Origin: Henckelia pumila
Taxonomy: Eukaryota > Streptophyta > Magnoliopsida > Lamiales > Gesneriaceae
Reading direction: 5' to 3'
DNA length: 64,000 bases
Assembly (NCBI RefSeq): GCF_033568475.1
Contig: NC_133120.1
Coordinates: 84,338,151 to 84,402,150, forward strand
The position numbers and the translations under genes are program-made. This document shows positions 12,065 through 23,276 of the stretch, piece by piece (positions within the stretch are counted from its first letter, which is position 1; every line of letters starts with the position of its first letter). The notes beneath the pieces were generated by a model that had not been told where the DNA came from, did not search any database, and saw only the letters and a program-made list of their open reading frames with translations.

Positions 12065-12574
12065 ATGCAGAAAGGTAAACAATCCGCGGCCATGCCTCTT
12101 CAGATCTCAACCGATTCCCGCAAAAAAATTGAGAAAAATCCTGGATCCGATCGAGCGACGGCGGATCCATCGGAAATCAAACCCGCGAAGTCGAAGAAGA
12201 TGAAGTCAGTTGAATCGGTCGTAATCACTCCGCAATTGGCGTTGCCGTCTTCACCCTCGAGCACTAGATTTCCCAAGGACAAGGAGGGAGCGGCGAAAAT
12301 CACGAGTAGCATCGCGCCGGATTACAGCGAAGAAACCGCAGATCAGGAGGGTTGCAGCGGGCGCGAGAGGCTAAAGAGGCACCGGTTCGAGGTAGCGGGT
12401 CGGGTTTGGATACCGGATATGTGGGGGCAGGAGGATTTGCTCAAGGATTGGACCGATTGCACGGCGTTTGATTCTAATCTGGTGAGCAGTAGCATCATGT
12501 CCGCTAGAGCAGCTTTGATTGAAGAAGCCAGGAGAGCTAATTCATCCCGATTCAGAATAGAGAACAGTTGTTGA
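12065..12574 (+). CDS. BIC1: BIC1-like protein (blue-light inhibitor of cryptochromes)
   Basis: A single-exon gene of 169 residues. The conserved BIC block occupies about residues 98-156: [19 protein letters not shown], then [15 protein letters not shown] and AFDSNLV, followed by [12 protein letters not shown]. The rest is Lys/Ser-rich and disordered. In Arabidopsis, BIC1 and BIC2 bind cryptochromes in the nucleus and block their blue-light-dependent dimerisation, lowering blue-light responses, and their own expression is light-induced. The start ATG at 12065 is followed by a second in-frame ATG at 12092; the first is preferred because it is upstream and in frame. An antisense open frame over the 5' half is a shadow. 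The family is recognised from memory of the core motif. BIC1 versus BIC2 is not settled. Confidence 0.87.
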   Translation: MQKGKQSAAMPLQISTDSRKKIEKNPGSDRATADPSEIKPAKSKKMKSVESVVITPQLALPSSPSSTRFPKDKEGAAKITSSIAPDYSEETADQEGCSGRERLKRHRFEVAGRVWIPDMWGQEDLLKDWTDCTAFDSNLVSSSIMSARAALIEEARRANSSRFRIENSC

Positions 12575-13920
12575 TTTGTGAGTTCGTCCATTTTTTTCTG
12601 GTTGAAATTAAAAATAAATCAAACTTTACATTTATTATTGTTATTATTATTTTTTCCTTGTGGTGAATATAATTAATTAAACTCTTGAAGAATGCATGTT
12701 ACTCATTTTCTCATGTACTTTTCACTTTCTGTGGCCTACGATTTCACTTTGAAGGTATCATATGATATAATAACTTAAACAAATTAATCTCCATCAATCT
12801 TTAGAAGAGTTTAACACACAAGTAAACTTTGATGTTGCTCACTTTGTGTTACTTTGATATTGAGATATTTTTCTAAATATATGCAGTATATACCCTCTCA
12901 AAAAAAAAGAAGGTAATTATACAAACACAACAGCAAACATATTTTCCTATTGGCCGTGAAAGGACTTGTGCTAAAAACTTCTGCACTGCACCTATATATC
13001 TTCCATTATTTATCAAATCCGAAATTTCTAGTTCCATCCCTTGTAAGTTGTATCTTATCAACCACTGTAAAATTAGGATATATGCTCCTAAATGATATTT
13101 TACTTAATTTCTCCTCTGATTACCTCCACCTTTCATGTCCATTTACAGTAGTAGGCCCTTATCCTTATCAGTCAAAAAATTTCACATTTATACGAGTGTT
13201 TGTGGTAGTTTTACGCCATCATAGTGCTGGGTTTCTTGCTCCAACCTAGCCCTAGCGCTGTGTTGGTGCAATGCCACGGTGTTGTACCAGCTATGCCATA
13301 CATTTTTCTCTCTCCTTTTTTTTTGTTTTTTGTTTTTTGTTTTTTGTTTTCTAATTTTTTATTATAATATGTATTAAGATTATTTATAATATAATTAATT
13401 ATATTATTATGTAAAATTTTTAAATATTTATTTCAAAATTTTTATTTATTAAATAATCAACTAAATTTGCGTTTTGATTTATTCAGATTACTTTTATGTG
13501 TGATTTTAATTTTTATATTCAATTAATTAATAATTTTAAGTTTTTAAAATAATTAAATTTAAATTTAATTTTTTTAAAAAAATATCTCGTAAAATAGTTT
13601 AATTTAAAATTTTAATTCATTAATATTTATAATGAATATCTATATAGAAATTATTTTAGATATTATTGGTATTTTAATTATGATGTTTAAAAATATTTTG
13701 TGTAATAAATTAGTTGTTGTGAATAAAATAATAAAAAAATTTCTGAAAATATTTTTTTTAATGAAAAATTTAGAGTTAGTTAGTGTTACACAAATATACG
13801 TAATAAATTAGAGATGACATTAGTGAGTTTGATTTTGTTGGGAAATAAAATGAGAATTTGCTTAATTCGGGGCTTTTAATGACGTGAATATGAAATATGT
13901 GGCTTCGGCTATGCTTATTC
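12575..13920. other. BIC1 3' flank and gene-free stretch
   Basis: No gene seen. A GTTTTTT heptamer repeat sits at about 13315-13350. The rest is AT-rich with short chance open frames. Confidence 0.6.
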
Positions 13921-14476
13921 GAACCGTCAATTTGGGTTAGGCCCGCCGAGTTGGCCCGGTCCGCCACACAATTTAACTGGGTTGGGTTGAAATTTTTTCA
14001 ACCCAACAAAAAGTGAGCCTAGATGGGCCAACCCGCCTAGGCCCGCGACCCGCGCGGGTTGGCCCACTGCGGGCCAACGGTGCCTGAGTTGGCCCGCGGG
14101 CCTAGAGAATTAATAATTTAATTTTATTTTTATTGTTATATATGTATTTTTTAACAAAAGTTGTGAATTTTTTTTGTATTAATTATTTTATATAAAATTT
14201 ACACACCTGAAATCAATAATTAAAATTTTTATTAATATGTTTATATTAATATTTATTTATGAAATGATTTTTATAATTAATTATAATATTTTTTATTTAT
14301 TTTTATTTATTGTGATTCAACCCGCGGACCGACCCGCCTAACCCGCAACCCACCTTGGGTTGGGTTGGGTTGAGGATTTTGAGCCTGCCAGGATGGTGGG
14401 TCGGCCCGCCATCGACCCGCCAAAAGGTGGGTTTTTGGTGGGCCGGCCCGCCATGGGTTGGCCCGTTTAACAGTTC
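13921..14476. mobile_element. hAT-like non-autonomous element with GGCCCGCC subterminal repeats
   Basis: The ends are inverted: GAACCGTCAATTTGGG on the left and GAACTGTTAAACGGGCC read inward from the right. Both subterminal regions (13930-14110 and 14315-14465) are packed with GGCCCGCC/GGTTGGCCCG-type motifs in opposite orientation, flanking an AT-rich core. GC-rich subterminal arrays around an AT core are typical of plant hAT MITEs. No clean 8-bp target duplication was found at these borders. No coding capacity. Confidence 0.6.
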
Positions 14477-16189
14477 TATCCAGGAGTAGAGCTCTCGCCT
14501 ATTATTTGCATGATGCGTGTCCATATAACACTATTTTTTACATTTAATTTTATATCTCATTTTTTAACTGGAGTTAAGCTTACTGGATAAAACTTTCCCA
14601 CCCATTTAACATATATTCTTCCCAACTTCCCGCCACAGTGCCATTGAAGTTTCCATCACCGCCAGCCCACCCATTTAAAATTTAATGTCCTATAATTGCT
14701 AAATGAAAATGTATCTTATAATTAAAATCATTTTTTTTTGTAGAAGAATATGTATCTATTTGTGTATGTGTGAGTATTATATCGGTTAAATTTAATTAAA
14801 TGATAAAACCGAATGAATTCAGAAATTCGATTGATGTTATAAAATTTCGATTAAATCGGTTAATAATTTGGTTCGGTTTTCAATCAATAATTTTTTTAAA
14901 AAATTATTATTTTTTAAAAAATTGGTTAACCGACAAAATTAACTCGGTTGGTTAATTTTTTTTAAAAAAAAGTTTGGTTAATTTCCTGTCGGGGAAAAAC
15001 ATGTATTTCTAATTTTTAGTTTTTATTATATAATTTGAAAAAATAATATATAATTTTAAAAAATAAAAAAATTGTGAGTTAGATTTTTTAACTTTACCTA
15101 CTCTCATTTTCCGTTCATGGTTAGAAGAATTTAGATTAATTTATAATAATAATAATAAATAATGGACAAATAATGGACACATGTCACCATTTTCTCCCGG
15201 AGTGTATATCTACAGGAGTAGCATAGCATAAGCCGAAATATGTGGTATTTGCAACATGTGCAACGGGAAGTGCATACGATATACGTCCATGCATTAAGGT
15301 CAAGCTTTCCGCTATTGGAAATTGGAATGTGTATTCATGGACTCATTGATTTAATTTATTTATTTATTTTGAAGCCGATACGTCTATTCAATCATGATAC
15401 TTTATTCTAAATAATAATAATAATAATAAAATATCTTTGGAAAATTCAATCATCATATCTTATCTAATCATATACTAGTCGTGTTTACACACATAATACG
15501 TGTGTAATTAAAATATAAATATTATTTATTATATATATATATATTATATTTTAATTTCAAATCAATTTAAATTTGAAAATAAAATGAAGGCATACAAAAT
15601 TACAAACGGAGAAAATCACGAACAAATGAAGTTTGGAGTAAAGATAGAGATTTTGTTTTATTTTTTGGTTTTTTCGTAGGGTATTTTAGATATTTTATTT
15701 TGGACTTCACCAAATTAATTTTAGTTCGATTACTAAGTGATGCACTTTTTTAATAAAATAATAATAATAATAATAAGATAGTGCTACTTCGGTGTTTCAC
15801 GAATAAATATATTTTTGTGATATTTTAAATTAATCTTCAATAAAAATACATGAATGCAATATTTGCATAATTTATATAATATATAAAGATAAATTAATAT
15901 TTTAATTATTTTAAAAATTGAAAAAAGTAAAATATGAAAGATTATATTTATAAGTGATAAATAATAAATTTATTGAAATATAAAAATAAGAATATTTTTA
16001 TCTATATATTAAAATGATCAATACAGTTTATTCATTCGACCGAAAAGCTCCATCAAATTTAACATTAATTAGATGCTAATATTCGTCGGAACATCCAAAA
16101 TCCAAATGGAAGTTTATGATACCTCCATCCATGCACTTCCGATTTCAAATCTTTTTCTACCAAGCCGTTGATTTCAAGTATTTTTAGGA

Positions 16190-16191
<2 letters not shown>
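14477..16191. other. Gene-free stretch with GGTTAACCG-like repeats and trinucleotide runs
   Basis: No gene. 14790-14990 is rich in AACCG/CGGTT motifs (ATCGGTTAATAATTTGG, TTGGTTAACCGAC), which looks like a decayed subterminal repeat of another DNA transposon. AAT runs occur near 15409-15430 and 15757-15778. Confidence 0.5.
15475..15510 (-). other. Candidate Helitron 3' terminus
   Basis: On the minus strand the sequence reads TTACACACGTATTATGTGTG followed by TAAACACGACTAG and then T. This is a hairpin (ACACAC/GTGTGT) followed about a dozen bases later by CTAG and a host T, the Helitron rule CTRR|T. The element would extend to the right; its other end was not located. Confidence 0.35.
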
Positions 16192-16236
<45 letters not shown>

Positions 16237-16244
16237 CATATATA
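16192..16244. repeat. TA microsatellite, left part
   Basis: A run of TA units with a few interruptions (ATTTATATACATA), ending at the MITE that follows. The run resumes at 16384-16404. Confidence 0.9.
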
Positions 16245-16383
16245 GAGTTTTGATATGGTGAGCACCTATCATGTGCACTTATGTGTGCACCTGCTGATGT
16301 GATGTTCACCTATTGGATGTAAAGAATGTCACGTCAGCGGTGCACACAAAAGTGCACATCATGAGTGTTTATAATATCAAATC
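16245..16383. mobile_element. MITE inserted in a TA microsatellite
   Basis: The ends are imperfect inverted repeats: GAGTTTTGATATGGTGAGCA on the left and GATTTGATATTATAAACACT from the right, both leading to an inner ATGTGCAC. TA repeats border both sides, so the exact target duplication cannot be read. The end resembles the GAGTTTTGCTATG terminus of the element at 54066, which has a 10-bp duplication, so a Mutator-like origin is likely. Confidence 0.55.
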
Positions 16384-16775
16384 TATATATATATATATAT
16401 ATATTTATAAATATTTATTTATGTTGTTTTCAATTCGTGCTTGCGAGCTAGCATCATATCATTGATCTTTTTTTTCACTTTCAAAATTTGTTCCCTAGCT
16501 ACTTCTTGTTTTTTTTTTTTTTTTTTTACTGCATTAGCATATATTATTGTTATCCATTATGTCGTATAATTAATTTTGACAATGAATAGGGAATTAATTA
16601 AAAATCAAACCCAATAAGAGTGAAGAAATAAAAAAACTTAATTAGACATTGTTGGTGAATTTTGCGTTTACCCATTCAGTTGAAGTGCAGCAGAAATGGT
16701 TGAAATAGTCTAGAATGGAAGATTTTCGGAATTGCAGAAATGAAATCAAAATTTCGAGCTCTTAAATTAGATATA

Positions 16776-16905
16776 GGCAGTGTTTGATAGAGCTTCTGAA
16801 AAACAGTACTTCTCAGCTTTTTTTTCATAAAATTTTAAAATTTTATAAAATTTTATTAAAAAAAAAACTAAGAAGTGCTTCTCAAAAGCTCTCTTAAACA
16901 CTACC
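16776..16905. mobile_element. Short palindromic MITE (hAT-like ends)
   Basis: The left end GGCAGTGTTTGATAGAGCTT and the right end read inward, GGTAGTGTTTAAGAGAGCTT, are inverted copies. The inner parts (CTTCT...CAGCTTTTTT) also pair, so most of the 130 bp can fold into one hairpin. Both flanks have ATA; no longer target duplication is seen, so the superfamily is tentative. Confidence 0.6.
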
Positions 16906-17467
16906 ATAGAATCACATACATGTATCATTAACCAAAATCATTACACAGCCATGATTTCACTTAATCGTAATACCGTTTTCAATAGATGAGTATCAAAATG
17001 TAATCTATGTTTGGACATGATTTTTTTTTATCTGTATAAATAAATTAAATTAATGATGCCCATTCGCTACCGTGGAATTAACCCCGTCTAGGATAGTTAA
17101 CATGCAATATTTTAGTCCTTCAAACCCGTAAATTTGGATACCTTTGGTTGCAACGACGACGTTTTGCCGGTCGCGCTTTCGATCGGTATGTTTTATGCTC
17201 TCTCCATAACCATTAGAACTGAATTTATCTTTTTGTGTAATCCTTGAGACTAGCTTAGCTTAGTTACTTGTGGAACATGCGTGTTATGCCAACTGAAATC
17301 AATAATTAACTCAGATTGCAATATCTATATCTCCACCCTCATCTTGTAAATCTTTTCGTAAAAATATCAATTTTCCAATTTTTTTAAAAATCAAATAATT
17401 TGTGAAATTGGAGTTAGAATCCCCGATTTTTGGGACGAGACGATTCAAGATATCATCAACCCAACTC
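16906..17467. other. Gene-free stretch
   Basis: No gene or clear repeat seen. A moderately GC-rich patch at 17140-17190 (GCAACGACGACGTTTTGCCGG) does not belong to an open frame. Confidence 0.5.
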
Positions 17468-17472
17468 ATTTA

Positions 17473-17687
17473 TGTAGAAACTGATGGAATAATATTTCTC
17501 TGATATATTCTCAAGAATGAATTCGTAGAAACTGATGGAATAATATTTCTCTGATATATTCTTAAGAATGAATACAAGAATATTTATATACAACTAGAAG
17601 ACCTAAGAGATAAAAGGAAAAATATAATTACAAAATATACAAAAGATAATATAGAATATATTCCAAAATATATAATATATTCCAATA
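17473..17687 (-). repeat. 3' LTR of the copia element, with internal tandem duplication
   Basis: It matches the right LTR, but its outer end carries an extra copy of the terminal segment of about 51 bp: 17474-17523 is repeated at 17525-17575, both starting GTAGAAACTGATGGAATAAT. It is therefore 215 bp long, against 164 bp on the other side. Confidence 0.88.
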
Positions 17688-17694
17688 GGCCCCC

Positions 17695-20600
17695 TCAAGA
17701 TGGTGAGCTCATAGAGACACCAATCTTGGAACAAAGTAGACGCAGTCGTGTACTGGGAAGCGGCTTTGTTAGAGCATCAGCCAACTGATCAGAAGAAGAG
17801 AAATGAGAACATCGAATTTGATTACTCTGAACAAGCTCTCGAACAAAGTGGTAATCCAAGGAAATATGTTTCATGCGGGAATGAAAAATAGGATTAGCAC
17901 AGAGATACATAGCCCCAATGTTGTCACAGTATATAGAAACTGGGGAGGACCCAACATCAACCCCAAGTTCTTGAAGAAGCGATCGAACCCATTGGATTTC
18001 GGCAACTGTAGAGGCAATGGCACGATATTCAGCCTCAGTAGAAGAGCGAGCAACAGTTCTTTGCTTTTTGGAGCTCCAGGAGATAGGAGTAGAGCCCAAG
18101 AACACAATATATGCACCAGTGGAAGTGCGATCATCAAGATCACCAGCCCAATCCGCATCACAATAGACATGCAAAACCAGAGAGAAACTTTTCCGAAGAA
18201 GTAGACCATAGAAACGTGTACCATTTAAGTAGCGTAGGAGACGTTTAACTGCACCCCAGTGAATGGAAGAAGGCGAGTACATGAACTGTGATAACTTGTT
18301 GACAGCAAAGGCAATGTCGGGACGAGTAAAAGATAGATACTGCAGACTGCCCACTGTTTGACGATACAGTGTAGCATCAGCAGGGGGAGAACCGTCCAGC
18401 AGGTGCAGAGACGTCGACGTGGCAAACGGAGTAGAAACTAGTTTGGAGTCAACCATGTTCGTGCGAGTGAGAACATCAAGTAGATATTTTTTCTGCGATA
18501 GACAAAGGCCCCCTTCATAGGGAGCAACCTCCACACCTAAAAAATAAGATAAGGAACCCAGATCCTTGACAAAGAAACGACTGCTGAGGCAATCAATGAA
18601 GGTCTGGAGAGCACCAGAATTATTTTCTGCGAGAATGAGATCATCAACATAGACAAGAAGATACATAGTAATGCTGCCAGAGCGAAAAACAAATAGAGAG
18701 GTGTCAGCAAGAGAGCAAGTGAATCCAACACTGAGTACAAACTGACGAAGCGCAGTGTACCAAGCGCGGTGCCTGTTTGAGACCATAGATTGCCTTGTTC
18801 AATTTACAAACATAGGCGGGGAGCGAATTATCAACAAAACCAGGCGGTTGCGCCATATAAACACAATCGGCCAGATCACCCTGCAGGAATGCATTGTTAA
18901 CATCCATTTGACGAATAGACCACCCATTGGAGATAACCAGAGATAGGAGAATGTGAACAGTAGTGGGTTTCGCCACAAGACTAAAAGTGTCCGAGTAATC
19001 AAGACCAGGACGCTGATGAAAACCTTTCGCAACAAGGCGAGCCTTGTAGCGATCAACAGAGCCATCCGATTTTTGTTTAATCCAAAACACCCATTTGCAA
19101 CCGACCACATTTTGAGAGACGTCAGAGGGAACAAGATCCCATGTGTGATTGAGAATAAGAGCATCAAACTCGTCAGACATGGCGGCACGCCAGCGCGGGT
19201 CCTTGAGCGCAGAAGTATAAGTGGTGGGTTCAGATGCAGTGGAGTCAGGAATAACCGCGATGGCAAAACTTGGGTTTGGTTTGAAGATGTTGTTTCTGGA
19301 CCGGGTGACCATAGGATGAGTGGGGGATGTATGGGTAGGTGGCTCGGCCGTGGCGTTTGGTAGGGGTGGTGGTTCAGATGGGATAGGAGTAGGGGTCGGG
19401 ATTGGGTTAGCAGGGGTGCAGATGGGGGGCGCAGGGCATGGTTCAGAGGGATAAGGTAGTGAAGGATCAGCAACCAGGGAGTCCTCCATCGGCACATCAG
19501 ACGGCACACTCGGAGACGAGCCAACACCAGAACCACCACTGGCAAAAGAAAATTCAGACTCGACAAAGACAACATGACGCGAAACGTATATTTTGCCAGA
19601 AGAGAGCTCGTAAGACAGATAAGCACTCTGAGTGAGAGAGTAACCAAGGAAGACACAAGGGGATGAGCGCGAGGTAAGTTTTTGGGGAGAATATAGACGA
19701 AGCCAGGGGTACAAAGACAACCAAAGATACGAAGTTTAGAGAGATTGGGAGGGGCACCAAGCAAGCGCTCGAAAGAGGACTTGTAAGACAGGTTGCATTT
19801 GGGAATTCGATTTATGAGGTAAACCGCGGTGGCCAAGGAAAAGGGTCAAAACTTAGTGGGGACAGACGCATGATGGAGAAGTGCTAGACCAGTCTCAACA
19901 ACATGACGATGACGGCGTTCAGAGAAGCCATTGTGTTCGGGAGTATGGGGAGGAGTAGTGAGATGAGAAATTCCATGCTGACTAAGAAAGTCTTTGAGAG
20001 CGAGGAATTCACCACCATTATCAGTGTAAAGAGTGAGGATGGGACGGCCAAAACGTTTTTCAACTAGGGACTTGAAACACCAAAACACAGAGAGAACATC
20101 CGACTTATGTTTTAAAGGGTAAAGCCAGATATATTTGCTGTAGTGATCAACAAAAATAACATAATATTTATAGCTATCACATGAGGTAATAGGAGATGTC
20201 CAGACATCAGAAAATAAAAGTTCAAGAGGAAATTGGGATTATAAAGAAGAATCATGAAAATGTAATTTATGACTTTTATTACACTTGCAAGAGTTACAAT
20301 TAAACTGACGCAACGGAGAATTAAAGGATGACAACGATTTTGACACCACTAATTGGCGCAGGACTCGATCAGATGGATGACCTAAACGATGATGCCAGAC
20401 AGGCAGAGACTCAACAGAGAAAGTAAAATCCAGTGGTGATGACGTTGGACGCTCTGACCAAGAGTAGACACCGTCCTTAAGTGGACCTTGATGGAGAATT
20501 GCCCCGGTGCGACGGTCCTTCTCCTGAAAAGCAGAGTAAGAGAAAACAACCAAGACGTCATTAGATTTACAAAGTTGTGAAACTGATAAAAGATTATTCG

Positions 20601-20900
20601 TAATGGACGGCACACACGTAAAGATAAGAGAAGCAGGGTTAAAGGGCGGTGAGAGACAACCCGTGTGGGTGATGGGAAGACCAGTGCCATCACCAACAAT
20701 GACACCATCAGAACCTACGTAAGGGTCATGAAGGGAAAAGTTTGCAAGATCAGAGGCCACATGATGAGTTGCGCCAGAGTCAAGGATCCAGTCAGACGAA
20801 GAAGGTGAGGCAAGTGAGTAAGCAGCTGGTGGAGGAGATGGACCAGATGCAGAATACGACTGCCCAGAGGATGCTGCAGGTGCTGGCAGATAAGTAAAAT
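17695..20900 (-). pseudogene. pol region of the copia element
   Basis: Recognisable parts from right to left are protease DSGATHH (about 20760-20790), the pre-integrase WHHRLGHPSD motif (about 20380-20410), the integrase core (about 19850-20200), reverse transcriptase with KWVFWIKQ and [13 protein letters not shown] (about 18850-19120), LLVYVDDLILAEN (about 18620-18660), and RNase H with CDADWAGD and SSTEAEYRAIAST (about 17980-18170), ending ADALTKPLPS. Broken fossil. Confidence 0.9.
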
Positions 20901-21795
20901 CCGGGCAACGTTTAGCGGAATGCCCCTAACGGCCGCAAAGCTGATAGCACCCAAGATAGGGACGGGGAACACGCTGGCCGTTTGCCGATTGGTAGGATGG
21001 CGGCGGAGGCCGTGAAGCCCAGTCTCCCGGTTGGCGGACTTGGTGGGGAGACGAGACGGAAGGTGGAGGCGGGACGGGCGACGAACGACGGTAGCTGCCA
21101 CCCGATCGGGCAGACGTGTTGGCGGTGGCTGGAAGGGTGAGATGAGTGTCCCGACGAGCAGTAAGATGCACTTCATGATTGAGGAGTTTATCATGCAGTT
21201 CCTCAAACGAGATTGCAGAATCACGAGCCTGAATAGCATGAGCAAGTTATTTATAATCATCATCCAGACCATGAAGAACTTTGATCGTAAGATCCTCGAT
21301 GTCAACTGGTGAGTTCATGAGAGCCAGTTCATCGACTTTGGATTTTATGAACTGCATGAATTCGGTTATGGACTGAGAACCCTTCACAGGATTGCGAAGT
21401 TGCGTCTTTAACTGAGTTATGCGGCCACGGGAGGGCTTGCCATAAGTGAGTGTGATGGTGTTCCAAGCGGCTGCAGAGATGGTGGCAGTTGCAATAAACG
21501 GAATCAATGAGGGAGTCATTGATCCAATGATAATATTCAAAATTAGTTGATCCTGGCGGATCCAGGCGGTGTACTCAGGATTCAATGTAGTAGAGGTGGC
21601 GGTGGTGACGCTTTTGGGTGGACATGGATGAGAACCATCAACAAATCCAAGCAGATCATAACCAGTAAGAAGGGTCGTGAACTGCAGTCGCCATGAGAGA
21701 AAGTTGGAAGAGGTGAGCTTCAAGGGCGCATGAGCAGCATCATTGAAGGAGACCGGAGTAACAGGAGCAGCAGCAGAATTGGTGGTGGTTGCCAC
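20901..21795 (-). pseudogene. gag region of the copia element
   Basis: The N-terminal part shows LKLTSSNFLSWRLQFTTLL and TAWIRQDQLILNIIIGSM, typical of plant copia gag (UBN2/retrotran_gag). A CCHC-type knuckle remnant lies near 20910-20955. Broken fossil. Confidence 0.85.
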
Positions 21796-21898
21796 GGGAA
21801 CGGCGGCGGTCGGCGCGGCGGAGAAAGAGGGCGGCGGCGGCTGCGTGTAGTAGGGTTAGGAAAATTTTATTGGCGTATGCCAGAGAGCTTTGATACCA

Positions 21899-22062
21899 TG
21901 TAGAAACTGATGGAATAATATTTCTCTGATATATTCCCAAGAATGAATACAAGAATATTTATATACAACTAGAAGACCTAAGAGATAAAAGAAAAAATAT
22001 AATTACAAAATATACAAAAGATAATATAGAATATATTCCAAGATATAAAATATATTTCAATA
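21899..22062 (-). repeat. 5' LTR of the copia element
   Basis: A 164-bp LTR that on the plus strand runs TGTAGAAACTGATGG to ATATTTCAATA, next to the primer-binding site for initiator tRNA-Met. It is followed directly by the ATTTA target duplication. Confidence 0.9.
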
Positions 22063-22121
22063 ATTTATTTTGGGGCAGATTGAGAGTTGTTCATCCAAAC
22101 CACCTATTTTAATTAACACAA

Positions 22122-22236
22122 AAATTTATGTGAGACGGTCTCACCAATCAATTTTATTTGACTGATTTTCTTATTTGAGTCACTAATGCAAAATGTTATT
22201 TTTTATTCAAAGATATTATTTTTATTATAAATATAA
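22122..22236 (+). repeat. Dispersed GTGAGACGGTCTCAC-type repeat, copy 1
   Basis: It contains the 15-bp palindrome GTGAGACGGTCTCAC (22130-22144), then CAATCAATTTTATTTGACTG, TTTCTTATTTGAGTCA and a TATTTTTATTATAAATATA tail. Two decayed relatives are in this window (34404-34540 and 49432-49512). The family is widespread in angiosperms as far as I recall; its class is uncertain. Confidence 0.6.
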
Positions 22237-22802
22237 CCATGTGTAATAAGAAAATGATAGTAGAAAAGAAAAAAGGCCAGATCTCATATTTCTCGGCCCA
22301 AGTTTGGAATTTCTCTGCCGAGCCCGAATCTCATCCTCGATCCTCCTCCCCTGGCTTCGAAATTCATCGGCTCTGGATTCTGGACCTGTTGCTTCATCTC
22401 TCACGGTCTCCCCACTCGTTCTCGATTCCTCCCGCAAACAATCGAGCTAAGTCGTGGCCCGTGAAACACTGAAGCTTCAAAACAAGTGACCCTCTGAAGC
22501 TGTACCCATTTGGCTCGCTGTCATACGGTTTCAATCTTTTTTTCTCTACGCTCTCTGACTTGTGACGCAATTGATGATTGTGTATTTTTTCCCGCTATTT
22601 TTATGATATGGAGGTCCCCTTTTTTTTGGGCTTTAAATTTTGGGTACCTGACACTTCCCGAAATGGAGCTAACTCAAACCTCAGTGTTTTGAATTTTGTG
22701 TTCCCTAAAACTAATCAAGATTTAACCTTTGGGGTCTGGAACCTTGGCTTTTACTACTTGGGATGTTAATACTTTGGCGTACATGTATGGGTGCAGGAAA
22801 AG

Positions 22803-23276
22803 ATGCAAGCAACAAACTCCTTGGTAGAAGAAGATTTGTTTCAGGTCAGAAAATTAGAGATCACGGACAAAAACAAAGGCTTCATTGAACTACTTCAACA
22901 GCTGACAGTTTGTGATTCCATATCCGATGAGGCTTTCAAAGAACGATTTCATGAACTTGCTAAGTATGGGGATGAACATTTTATATGCGTGATTGAGGAC
23001 TATAGTTCAGGTAAGATTGTTGCCACCGGGAGTGTGTTTATTGAGAAAAAATTCATAAGGAATTGTGGAAAAGTTGGGCATATTGAAGATGTGGTGGTGG
23101 ATTCTGTTGTTCGAGGTAAGCAATTAGGGAAGAGAATTATTGATTTCCTCTCTGATCATGCTCGAGCCATGGGTTGTTACAAGGTGATTCTTGATTGCAG
23201 TGTTGAAAATATACCCTTTTATGAAAAATGTGGTTTCAAGAAGAAGGAAATTCAGATGGTGAAGTATTATGTTTGA
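22803..23276 (+). CDS. GNA1: Glucosamine-6-phosphate N-acetyltransferase
   Basis: A GNAT-fold enzyme of 157 residues that transfers acetyl from acetyl-CoA to glucosamine-6-phosphate, the second step towards UDP-GlcNAc, used for protein glycosylation and GPI anchors. The sequence shows VGHIEDVVVDSVVRGKQLGK (residues 91-110), holding the catalytic-face strand and the acetyl-CoA loop RGKQLGK, and YKVILDCSVENIPFYEKCGF (126-145), as in plant GNA1. Length matches the family (about 150). The start is the ATG at 22803: a splice acceptor (GGGTGCAG) ends at 22796, so the exon begins just before it and the 5' UTR has an intron whose upstream exon lies within about 22260-22500. The coding part is intronless. 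The copia element ends 740 bp upstream. Confidence 0.93.
   Translation: MQATNSLVEEDLFQVRKLEITDKNKGFIELLQQLTVCDSISDEAFKERFHELAKYGDEHFICVIEDYSSGKIVATGSVFIEKKFIRNCGKVGHIEDVVVDSVVRGKQLGKRIIDFLSDHARAMGCYKVILDCSVENIPFYEKCGFKKKEIQMVKYYV

Larger units (their letters stand above)
17473..22062 (-). mobile_element. Ty1/copia LTR retrotransposon, probably Ale (Retrofit) clade, full-length but broken
   Basis: Minus-strand order is 5' LTR (21899-22062), primer-binding site TGGTATCA (21891-21898), gag, protease, integrase, reverse transcriptase, RNase H, purine tract and 3' LTR (17473-17687). The 5-bp duplication ATTTA borders it (17468-17472 and 22063-22067). Over about 163 comparable bases the LTRs differ at about six positions, which suggests an insertion of low single-digit million years at usual plant rates. 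Integrase before reverse transcriptase defines copia. The coding region has about five interruptions, so the copy is a fossil. Confidence 0.94.

Noticed and set aside
17803-19635. Plus-strand open frames across the copia element
   Set aside because: Antisense shadows of the retrotransposon coding region.
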